NCBI GenBank assembly: GCA_937922655.1
Contig: CALAJH010000064.1
Location: forward strand, 1 to 47,782
From: an uncultured Bacteroidia bacterium
GTDB lineage: Bacteria; Bacteroidota; Bacteroidia; J057; CALAJH01
Direction of reading: 5' to 3'
DNA length: 47,782 nt
The position numbers and the translations under genes were made by a program. Positions 18,697-29,700 of this stretch are shown here, in pieces. The notes beneath the pieces are model-generated. The model saw only the letters and a program-made list of their open reading frames with translations, was not told the origin of the DNA and ran no database searches. Each line of letters begins with the position of its first letter. Positions within the stretch are counted from its first letter, which is position 1.

Positions 18697-18722
18697 TTTT
18701 TTCCCGACGCAAAACGAAGGCT

Positions 18723-18757
18723 AGGTCGGCGGGGAATGTTCCCGCCGACCTTTTTTT
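18723..18757 (+). terminator. Strong Rho-independent terminator after the TonB receptor
   Basis: AGGTCGGCGGGGA and its complement form a 13-bp stem (one G-T wobble) with a 3-nt loop, followed by seven T residues at 18751-18757. Confidence 0.88.
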
Positions 18758-18813
18758 CATACCCCAAGGTTTCGGTGTTGGGGTTGGCGCGTAAAATTTG
18801 CGCATATTTGCCT

Positions 18814-18821
18814 TAAATTTG
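18814..18821 (+). promoter_or_regulatory. Promoter -7 element abutting the NERD-helicase start
   Basis: TAAATTTG matches TAnnTTTG and ends only 3 nt before ATG 18825. Transcription would start at or just inside the first codons, implying a leaderless mRNA or a later start. Confidence 0.35.
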
Positions 18822-18824
18822 TTT

Positions 18825-20552
18825 ATGGCCATTTTTATTCCGGAAAAACCAAAATCCAGAGACTCGCAAGGGGAAAATCGCGCCTTGACGATGCTCGAAA
18901 AGCTGTCCGACGATTGGTTTGTGTTTCATTCCGTCGCGTGGGCGGCGCCGAAAAACTACAAAAAAGCCGCACAAGGAGAAATCGACCTATTGGTTTTCCA
19001 TCCCCAAAAAGGAATATTGATTATCGAGGTAAAAGGCGGAACCATTTCAACCGAAAAAGGAAAATGGTTTTCGCTGGCCAAAAACGGCGCCAAACACGAA
19101 ATCAAGAATCCCGTACAACAAGCAAGCGACAACAAACACGCTTTTCGGCAACATCTAAAAGAGCGGCTGAACGATGAATTGTTAAAAAAGTTGGTTATCG
19201 GCCACGCGGTATGGTTCCCCGATTGCGCCTCCCCGATATCGCATGAAAATTATCCGCTCGACTGGAAACCGCAATGGACGCTCTTCAACGACGCGGTATA
19301 CAATCCCGAAGCGGCGCTTTCGGTGGCATTGGATGTTTGGTACGAACAAATCACCGCTCAATTTGGTAAGACCAAGATAGAAAGGAAACTCACCCGGGAG
19401 GAAACGGAGATGGTCGTTCAAGCGACGGCGCCCACCTTTTCGGCCATCCCCGTCCACAACGTAGGCGCCCAATTGCGCGAAATGCGCTTTGTTCGCCTGA
19501 CGGAAAATCAAAACCGTATCTTGGACTACATCGAGGATGCGGACTACATCGCAGTTTACGGCTCCGCCGGCACGGGAAAAACCCTTTTGGCCGCCGAAAT
19601 GTGCAGACGCTTCGCCGCCGCCGGCGAAAAAACCCTGTTTTTATGCTACAACCGACTGCTTAAAAACCGCGTCGAAGAGTATCGAAAGCTTCTTTCGCCG
19701 GAAGAGCAGAAGTTTTGGGACGTTTTTACCTTCGACGGCCTTGCCCTTACCCTCTGCGCACTCAAACCGCCCGTCCAATCCAACCTCGCCGGTTGGCAGG
19801 AAGTCAAAAACAAACTCCTGCAACACCTCAAAACCGGCGGCGCCTTTCCCTATCAACATGTGGTCGTGGACGAAGCACAGGATTTTCAAGACGATTGGCT
19901 TAAAGCGTTGAAAAAACGAGCTTTAAACAAGTTTGTCGTCTTTTACGACCCTCAACAGTTGGTTTATGACGACAAATCGGAGTTACCCAAGTTTTTCGAA
20001 TCCGCGGAGATTAAACTCAAACTGCCTTACAATATGCGCAATACCGCCGAAATCGCGCAAACGGGTTACAGTTTTGCTCGAATCAAACCCAAACTGTTGG
20101 CCCACATCTCGGGTCCCAAACCCAAATTTTACGTTTACGAAAACGAAAACACACGCATCGAAAAAGTACGGGAAGTGCTTCAATGCTGGCGAGAATGTTA
20201 CACGCCGCAAAGCATCATGGTCGGTTTTCTAGGAACGAAGCCCGCGCAATACAAATTGGACATATACAAGTTTGCCGACGGCACGTCGCCGATAATCGAT
20301 ACGGTGTTGCGAATGAAAGGTTTGGAGGCGGCGGCGGTGATTTTGCCCGAGGCCGACCTCTCCAAACTCAAAATTAAAACCCAGCGCAACAAACTTTACG
20401 TCGCCGCCACACGGGCAAGACACGAATTGGCCATTTTCATCCGAAAGCCCGACCCCAACGTGCTTAAACTTGTCTGCGAAAGCTATGAAATCGAATTTTT
20501 GGACGATGTCTCCGGATTCTCCAGCTATTTTGAAGGTGAATTGATCGACTAA
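18825..20552 (+). CDS. NERD nuclease-domain / SF1 (UvrD-Rep-like) helicase fusion
   Basis: The protein has 575 residues. The N-terminal NERD domain shows the nuclease-type core GEIDLLVFHPQKGILIIEVKGG, with Asp54, Glu68 and Lys70 as the D...ExK residues. The helicase half has Walker A GSAGTGKT (246-253), FLCYNRLLKN, Walker B VVVDEAQDFQ (Asp349, Glu350), motif III YDPQQLVYDD, motif IV LPYNMRNTAEI, motif V DTVLRMKGLEAAAVIL and motif VI NKLYVAATRARHEL. It is therefore a predicted ATP-dependent DNA translocase with a PD-(D/E)xK-like nuclease. The start was moved from TTG 18798 to ATG 18825, where conserved sequence begins. It stands alone between two terminators. Roles could be DNA repair or defence; nothing in the neighbourhood decides between them. 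Confidence 0.88.
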   Translation: MAIFIPEKPKSRDSQGENRALTMLEKLSDDWFVFHSVAWAAPKNYKKAAQGEIDLLVFHPQKGILIIEVKGGTISTEKGKWFSLAKNGAKHEIKNPVQQASDNKHAFRQHLKERLNDELLKKLVIGHAVWFPDCASPISHENYPLDWKPQWTLFNDAVYNPEAALSVALDVWYEQITAQFGKTKIERKLTREETEMVVQATAPTFSAIPVHNVGAQLREMRFVRLTENQNRILDYIEDADYIAVYGSAGTGKTLLAAEMCRRFAAAGEKTLFLCYNRLLKNRVEEYRKLLSPEEQKFWDVFTFDGLALTLCALKPPVQSNLAGWQEVKNKLLQHLKTGGAFPYQHVVVDEAQDFQDDWLKALKKRALNKFVVFYDPQQLVYDDKSELPKFFESAEIKLKLPYNMRNTAEIAQTGYSFARIKPKLLAHISGPKPKFYVYENENTRIEKVREVLQCWRECYTPQSIMVGFLGTKPAQYKLDIYKFADGTSPIIDTVLRMKGLEAAAVILPEADLSKLKIKTQRNKLYVAATRARHELAIFIRKPDPNVLKLVCESYEIEFLDDVSGFSSYFEGELID

Positions 20553-20726
20553 AATCCCAACAACGAAAACTCCGATTGTACCAAACGCGTAAAACGTTTG
20601 CGTAGGCTTGTCCGCTTGTCAAGTCAAAGTTTCCCATGAAGTATTGTATGTAGAACCCGTTTAAAGCGAGCCAAAGGGCTTTGTCGTTCTTCTCTATTCT
20701 ATCCCCCCGTCCAAACGTCGATGTAT

Positions 20727-20759
20727 AAAAAAGCCCGCCCCGTCATTCGACGGGGCGGG
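20727..20759 (-). terminator. Strong Rho-independent terminator of the giant surface-protein gene
   Basis: CCCGCCCCGTC at 20734-20744 pairs perfectly with GACGGGGCGGG at 20749-20759 around a 4-nt loop. Read on the minus strand the hairpin is followed, after one C, by six T residues (20732-20727). It lies about 20 nt past the stop at 20782. Confidence 0.88.
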
Positions 20760-20781
20760 TGAATTTTGGGAAGTTTGCGGT

Positions 20782-23700
20782 TTACTCCACCACCACTTTC
20801 ACCGTGTGCATAAGCGCCGCTTTGAGTTGCAGCATGTATACGCCTTTGGCGAACTTGGAGATGTCTACGGGAATCTCGTTGGAACCGGCGACAACCGATA
20901 CCGTCGAGCGATAGATAATTCGTCCCGCAAGGTCGGTAACGGCCAGTTCGGCGCGCGTGTCGCTTTCCGTAGCCAACGTTGCGGTAAAGACGCCTTGGCT
21001 AGGATTCGGGTAAACGGTTAAACTTTCGTTTGCGTTCACCACCATAGCGTCCGCTTCACGATTGGCGGGTAAGGTAAACGTGTACTCTTGCGACCACGGT
21101 CCGAACGTCGTGCCGCAACGCGAACGAATGCGGAAGCGATACGTCGCGCCGGGGATGAGGTTTTGGATGGTATAGGACGTGTTGGCCGTTGTGGTCGAAG
21201 TCCAGTTGTCGACCGTCGAACGGCGCCACGATACCGTATATTGGCCGGCGCCCTGCGCCGCCGTCCATGACGCCGTTACATTCGTTCCGCTGATGGTAAA
21301 CGTTACGTTCGTCGGAGGCGGACATCCGTTGAAGAGTACCGATTGGCTGAAGGCCGAGCTTTGACCACCCGCGCATATCGTACGCACTTGCACTTCGTAC
21401 GTCGAACCCGACTGCAGCCCCGTCAATTGTACGGAAGTCGCCGTCGTGGACAACACCGTCCATCCGCTCGTCGCCGTTCCGGTAACGCCGTAACGTACTT
21501 CGTAAGAGACCGCACCTGAAACCGCGTTCCAGCTTGCCAGACCCGAAGCGTTGACCGTCAAGCCCGTCGGAGTCGTGCACGTTCCACCCGTACTCACGGT
21601 AACGGTGGTCGAACCCGTACATCCGTTCGCGCTTGTAGCGTTCACCGTGTACGTTCCCGCCGAAACGTTGCCGAACGTGGTCGTCGAGCTTACGTTGTTG
21701 TTCGTCGCAATCGTTACTCCGTTAAGAATCAAGCTCACGGAATAAGGAGCGTTGCCGCCCGATACCGTTGCCGTAACCGTAGCGTTGGGCGCGGTCGTGG
21801 CCGTAGCGGATACGGTCAGGTTGCCAATCGTAACCGTTCCCGTCGCCGACTGAGGCGTGCAACCCGCCGCCGTCGCCGTCACGGTGTAAGTCGAAGTCGT
21901 CGTCGGGGAAACGGTGATGGTCGAACCCGTGGCCGTAAAGCCGTTCGGTCCCGCCCATGCAAACGTTACGTTCGAGGCGCCCGTGGCATTGGCCGCCAAC
22001 GTGGCGGAAGCGCCGGGACAAACCGTTGTCGAACCCGTTACGTTCACCGCAAGGTTGCACGGAGCCGCACCCCCGCAGTTCGTGATTTGGCAAACCACCG
22101 TACGCGTCAAGCTTACGCTCGCCACCACGGATGTACCGCCTACGACGTTGTTCACCGGCGTGGTCGCTACAATTGTCGGCGTACCCGTTTGAGTACCGGC
22201 GGCGTTGGAAGCGTTCCACGTCAAATTGGAGCTGTTGCAACCGTCCACCGAGCCTTGCAAGCCCGTTTTGATGAGATAAAAGTTCGCGGCGGCGGAAGCG
22301 TTTTCGCCAAACGAACGCGTCGAACCGAAGACCGCATAGCCGCCGTCCGCCGTTTGCACGAACGAACGCGCCAAATCGGAACCCGTGCCGCCGTAGGCCA
22401 CACCCCATTGTACCGAACCGTTCGACGCGTTCGCCGACAACAAATACGCTTGATTGCCGTTGCCCGCACTTTGCGTCGAACCCGTAATCACGTAATTGCC
22501 GTTGGCATTGACATCCAAATAGTAGGCAATGTCAAAAGACGTGCCGCCGTAAGCATTGGCCCAGACCACGTTGCCGTTCGTCGCGTTGATTTTCACGATG
22601 TAAGCGTCCGCCGAACCGGTGCCGAAGCTACGAGTCGAACCCGCCAATACGTAGTTGTCGCCGTCGGCGGCAATCGAGTAGCCTTCGTCGCGTTGAGAAC
22701 CGCCGTAGTTTTTCTGCCAAATCGTCGCACCGTTGGTTTTGTTCGTTTTGACCACGTAAACGTCGCCGCTCGTGCCAAAACTCGAAGTAAAGCCTACGGA
22801 GACAAAGGCGTCGGCCGTTTCGATGGTCTCATAACCAATGTCTTCGTTAACGCCACCGAAAGTGCGTACCCATTCGACGTTGCCCGTACCACCGACTTTC
22901 ATCAACAAGAGGTCGCGATCGGTCGAGCCCGTCGCTTTCAAGGCGTCGCCCGTAAGGATATAGCCTCCGTCGGACGTTACTTGTACGTCGTAGAAGCGAC
23001 GTGCGTCCGTACCGCCGAACTTGCGTTCCCAATTGATGGTACCGTTGGCGTTGATGTTAAGCAGGTAGGCCGTATAAGCTTCGCTACCGAAGCTCGAGCT
23101 AAAGCCCGCCACCGCATATCCACCGCCGGGCAAGACCGCAACCGAACGGCTTTCGTCGTCGAAGTTGCCGCCATAGGTACGTTCCCATTCGATTTCTCCA
23201 CAGGCGCTCACTTTCGCCAGATAAGCGTCGCGATTGCCGGCGTTGGAAGTATACCCGGAGATGACGTAGCCGCCGTCCGCCGTCGATTGTACGTCGTAGC
23301 CTTCTTCAAGCGCCGCGCGTCCGATGGCCAACTGGAATTGCGCCGGTCCCGCGGGAGCGCCGCAGCCTTCGGCCACAATCAATCCGCAACCCGACGATAT
23401 CGTCGAACCGCAAACCGTCGAAACTTGCAGGTCGTAAGGTACACAGTTCAATCCGCTAAGCGTCGCCGACGTTCCCGTAACGTTCAAGGTCGTGAACGTC
23501 GAAGTTCCCGTCGGACGATATTCCACGCGATATCCCGTCGCGCCCGAAACACCGTTCCACGAAAGGTTGATGGCGTTCGTTCCCGAGGTCGCGGTCAAGC
23601 CCGTCGGGCAACCGCAAGCAATGTTCGACAACGTTACACAAATCCGACGCGGAGCCGAGATTTCACCGCCCGCGCATACGCTCAGCACTTGGAAGCAGTA

Positions 23701-26700
23701 CTCCTCGCCCGGAATCAATCCTGCGATGGTTACCGTCGTTGTGTTGCACACTTGGCCGTAGGTCGTGAACGTTCCATCTTCCAACAAGCCGTATTGTACA
23801 ATGTAACATTCGGCCGTTTGCGACGGCGTCCACGTCAAGGTACCGCCCGTATTGCTCGTTTGGTTGAACGCAAGCGCGGCGGGACGGGTACAGCCTTGTA
23901 CGCAAGGCAATTGGAAATCTTCTTGAATATAGTCGATAGAGGTCGCGCCGTCCACGCATATCGTACGAATACGTACCGAATACGTGCTGCACGCTTGGAA
24001 CACGTTGTTCAAATCGACCCATTCCGTCGTCGGAGCGTTCACCAAGGCCAACGGCAGATAGGGACCGGACGTACCCAACTGGCGATATTCAAGGATGTAG
24101 GCTTGGGCTATCGGCGCCGTCGCCCAGCTAATGCGGAACGGACTTTCGGTTGCGAAGATTTGGATGCCCGTCGGAGCGGCGCAAGGCGGCAAGGGCGGAT
24201 TGCCCAAGACCACAATGCTCGTCGCGGAGCAAAGGTGGTTGTTCGCATCGGAATCCGCCGTTACAACGATTTCGTAAATGCCGGCGGGGCGATTGACGCA
24301 AATCGGAGTCGTCGGGCGCGGACCTTCGTAAATCAACGTCGTTCCCACCGTAATGCGGTAGCCGCCAACAACGGGGCCGTTCGTTACATTGACACAGATT
24401 TGGCCTTCTTGTCCGTAAACCGCCGGATCTTGCCACGTCGCAACAAATTCGGGCGATTCGTAAACCGTTACCGTTTGGGACGTGGTGTAGGAACAGTTGT
24501 CGCGGAAACCGGCGTAGGTCAAGGTATACGTACCCGGGCCGACCGACGGGAAGAAGAAGCGTCCCACCACGCCGGGGCCGGAATAGAAGCCCGAATCCGG
24601 AACTCCCAACATCGTAACCACCGGGTCGTTGGTGCAATACGTCGCTTGCAAGCCGTTGAGTTGTGCGTTGATGTTCGCAATCGTCTCGACAATGGTTATC
24701 GTTTCCGTCGTCGTGTACGGACAACCCAAATAAATACCGGAATAGGTGATGGTATGGGTACCGATGCCGGCAGCCAAGGGGCTAAATATGTTGCCCGTAA
24801 CGCCGGGGCCGGAGAACGTTCCGCCCGCCGGAATCGCCGTCAAAGTAAACGGTTCGGCCGTGCGGCAAATTACGTCAAGCACGTTGGCAATTTGCGCCAC
24901 CGCCGGCAGGTTGATGCGCACGTTTTGCGACGTGGCGTACGAACAGCCGTTGTACGTCCCAAAGTACGTTACGATGTAGTTGCCCGGTTGCAAGGTTTGG
25001 CCGATGGGCGGGAAGATACCGCCGGTCAGCGTCGTCAATTGCGAACCGTTCGACAACACGAAGATACCGCCCGGAGGAGTTCCCGTCAAAATGTCGGGTT
25101 GCGTACCTTGGCTGTACTGGCAATAAATGTCGCTCAAACCCGAGATGCTCGCAATCGGAGGCTCGGTAACCGTAACCGCAATGGTCGTCGTGTAGGCGCA
25201 GTGCGCTATCACGCCGCTATACGTAATATAATACGTACCCGGGCCTGCGGAAGGAATAAAGTTGTTGTTGGCGTCGAGCGCGGGAATGCCGTACGAACCA
25301 ATCGGCGATTCCGTTCCTTCGAACGCCACGCTGAGCGTACCGCCGCCGGGCATACCGCAGAGTTCGATGGGGGCGTCCTGCGTGCAAAGTTGCGCGCCGT
25401 CCGACAAACCGTTAATCATCGGTACGGGGGCGGGAATCACTTGAATAAACGTATCGGCGGTATAAGCGCAATGGTTCGTTCCCAAAATGCTACCCGTGTA
25501 CACAATCGTGAAGATACCCGGACCCGTAATTGCGGGCGAGAATTGATTGCCGTTGATGATGCCGTTAATCGGGTTGGTGAACCACGTTCCGCCGGCAACG
25601 TTCGATTGCAAGGTTACGGGCGGGGCCGTCGTGCAATACGGAGATTCGAAGCCGAAGATGTTGACCTGTTCGGGCGCGACGACGTTGATGTTCCACGTCG
25701 AAGAGTAGGTACAACCGCCATCGATACCCGTGTAGCTAATCACAAAGTCGCCGGGGCCGGCCGCGGGATTGAACATACCGTTTACCCATGCCGGAACGCC
25801 CGAAAAGCTGATGGCGGGCGTTACGTTCCATGCGCCGCCCAACGGGAAGCCCGTCGGCATCACGGGTTCGTCCGTAACGCAATATTGCGTTTGCAAGCCG
25901 GCGATAACGGAAACGGGCGGGTCGCTGACCGTGATTTGGAACGTCGTGTAGTACGGACAACCTTGATACGTGCCGCGATAGATAATCGTGTACACGTCGG
26001 CGCCCGTAGCGGGGTTGAAGTAGGTGTTGCCGAAACCGTCCGTCGGGATGGTAACCTCGCCCAAAACGCTCGAACGTTTGTAGCTGAACGTTCCGCCCGC
26101 CGGCGTACCCGTCAATTGTACCAAACCGTAGTTGGTGCAATATTCGAGGGCCAAGCCGGTAATCGTCGCTTCGGGAGCGCCCGTAATCGTTACCGTGCGC
26201 GTCGTCGAATATTCGCAACCGCCGATATCGCCCGAATACGTAATGGTGTACGTGCCGGGGGTCGGGGCGTTTTGCGGATTGAATTGTGCTTGGCCCGTAC
26301 CGGAGTTGATTATCAATCCCGGAATGTTGGACGAGAAGCTACCCGTAGCCGGCGTACCCGTCAATTGTACGGGAGCCGCCGTAATACAATACGGTCCCGC
26401 CAAACCGTTGATGGAAACGACCGACGGAGGCGCCGTGACGAGAACGCGTTTTTGCACGATAAACTCACAGCCGTTGTAATTGCCGCGGTACGTTATCATG
26501 CACTCGCCGGGACCCGCTATCGAGGGATAGAAGAAATTGCCGCCTTGGATCGTACCCACGGGGCAGTTCGTTTCAAAAATACCGCCCGCCGGGAAGCCGC
26601 CCATTTGCACGGGACCGTCCGACAAACAATATTCGCTTTCAAGATTAAGGATTTCCGCCACCGGGGGAATGGTAACGTTTACCGTCGCCGTAACCGTATA

Positions 26701-29700
26701 TTGGCAGTATTGGTAAGTGCCGCTGTACGTAATAACCACGGGGCCGGACAAACCGGCGGGATTGAAAACGCCGTTGGCAACGCCGGGGCCGGAGAACGTA
26801 CCGCCACCCGGGAAGCCTTGCAACACTATCGGAGCCGACGTTTGGCAATAAAAGTTCGGTAGGTTGGTAATCGCCGCCGCAACGGGAGGATTGACGCAAA
26901 CGATGCGGGTCGTCGTATACGCGCAAAAGTCGTTTACGCCGCTGTACGTGATTTCATAACAACCTACGCCCGCCGCGGGATTGAATTGATTGCCGTTGAT
27001 AATGGCGCCCGCGGGAACGGAGGTGAACGTGCCGCCCGAGGGGAAACCAACCAACGTAGCGGGAGCGGCGTTCACGCAGTAAGCGTTGTCCAAACCGCTT
27101 ATCGTCGGCGTTACCGGCGTACCGATGCGAACGATGCGCGAAGTCGTGTAACTACATCCCCCGAAGTTGCCCGAGTATGTAATCAAATAGCTGTCGGAGG
27201 GGATGGCGGTGTTGAAAATAATCGAGCTACCCGAACCGATGAGGGCGTTGCCGGGGTTGGGGGTGATGCTGAAATTACCGCCCGCAGGAGAACCCGTTAC
27301 GCTGACCGGACCGCTGTTGATGCAATATCCGTTTTCCAAACCGGAAATGACCGGCGTGGGCGGAGGCGTATTCGTAACCGTAACGGACGTGGAATAATCA
27401 CAACCGCCGACGTTGCCCGAATACGTGATGACGTGCGTTCCCGCCACCGCCGCATCGTAGAACCATACGCCATTGTTGAAGAATATCACGCCGTCGTTGG
27501 GTACTGCGCTGTAAGAACCGCCCGGGGGTTGCGAACCTTGAATTTGGAACGCGCCCACCGTCGTGCAATACACCGGCAAAAGATTGATGCTCTGCGGAAC
27601 GGGCGGGTTGTTTACCACCACCGTGATGCTCGTGCTGTAAGCGCATCCGTTCAAATTGCCCGAATACGTGATTTGCACTTGGGCGCCCGTCGAACCGGCG
27701 TTAATCGCCGCCGGATTGAATACGCCTCCGGCAGTTATACCTTCACCCGAGAACGTACCGCCGTCCGGGAAGCCCGTCATGACCACAAACGGGTCGTTGG
27801 TGCAATACGGCCCTTCGTAGGACGGGGTAATCGACGGGGTCGGCGGTTCGTTGACCAAAACGAATACCGTCGTTTCGTATTCACAACCATTGACGGAGCC
27901 GGAGTAAGTAATCGAATACACGCCTTGCGGCAAACCGAAAGGATTGAAACAGGCGCCGCCGGGGCCGCTCATCAGGTTGCCGCCGAAAGGCCCGGGCGCA
28001 AAGAACGAACCACCCGCGGGCGTCGCCGTCAAGCACAATTGCGTGCCGTTGGAACAAAGCAAGCCGTTGGAGGGAACGCCGAAAATTTGCGCCGTCGGGC
28101 TGGTAACGATTTGTACGTTGACCGCCTCGTAAAAGTCGCAACCGTTAATCGACGTACCGAAATATTCAATCGTGTAAACGCCGGGGTTCAAAGACGAGGG
28201 ATTAAAGAAATATTGCCCGCCGATGCTTTCCACGCCCGGACCTTGAATAATTCCTCCCGAAGGACTGCCGCTGATGGCGACCGCCGCGTCGTTGGTGCAA
28301 TATTGCGGGCTAAGGCCGAGAATATCCGCGTCCGCCGTTTGCCGCACCACCACTTGAATCGAAGTAGAATAGCCGCAACCGCCCGATACGCCTTGATAGA
28401 CGATGGTGTGCGTTCCCGCACCCGCCAACGCAGGGTTGAATTGCGACGTACCCGAAATAATGCCGGGGCCGCTGAACGTACCGCCCGTCGGAACGCCCGA
28501 AAGGTTAAGAATGCCGCCGCCCGAGCAGACGGGGCCGTTGTAGCCCAAGATTTGGGCCGTCGGACTTTGCAAGACCACAAAGTTGCGCGTCGTCGTCGCC
28601 GAACATCCGTTTTCCGCTACCGTATACGTGATTTGATACGTGCCGGGATTGCCGTTGAACGCCGAAGGATTCAACACGTTGCCGTTCAATCCGCCTTGCA
28701 CGTTCGGCGAAAGAACGAATTGACCGCCCGGAGGCGTCGCCGTTACCGTAATCGGATTGTCCGCGGTACAGAAAGACGTGGGCAGGCTCGTGATTTGCGC
28801 GTTCGGGTTGGGAACGATGTTCACCAACGTCGATAGCGAATAGGGACATCCGTTCAATTGACCGGAATAAACCACGACGTGTTGGCCCAACGAAAGTTGG
28901 CTGGGGCAAAAGACCGCCGAAGTTACGCCGTCGATGGAGAACGTGCCGCCCGACGGCGTGCCTATCAAAGTGATGCAGGGGTCGGCCGAGCAGTACGACG
29001 TATTCAAGTTCACCGTTACCGTCGGGGAGACGTTGACCGTTACCACCACGGAAGTAGAGTAAAAACAGCCGTTGGAAGCAACGCCTGAATACGTAACGGT
29101 ATGGTTGCCCACGCCCGCCGTTTGGGGACAGAAGGTGTTGCCCGTAACGCCGGGGCCGGCAAACGTACCACCCGCCGGCGTACCAACCATCGTTACACAG
29201 GCGTTGTTCGTACAATACGTCGAAGACAAACCGGAAATAAACGCTTGCGGCGTGGTATTGACCGTTACTTGGCGCGAAGTCGTGTAGTTACAACCCGTCG
29301 AAGGGTCGTTGCCGCTGTAAGTAATCGTATAGCTGACGCCGCCCGTCAAGCCCGAAGGACAGAAACGGAACCCGTCAATCGAGTTGCCTTGAATACCCGG
29401 GCCGCTAAACGTACCGCCCGCAATGCTCGCCGAAAGATTGTAGCAGGCGTCGCCCGTGCAAGCGATGTTCGGCAAACCTTGAATCACGACCGTCGGGTTG
29501 CCGATAATCGTGAACGTTTGGCTGGTCGTATAGTTGCAACCGTTAAACGTGCCGCTGTACGTAACCGTATAAATTTGGCCCGCCGGTAAAACGGAAAGTT
29601 GCAAAATGTTCGGAGCCACAAATCCGTTGGCGGGGCCGGAGAACGAGAACGTTCCGCCCGCCGGCGTTGCTTGAAGAGCGATGTTACCCGCGCCTTGGCA

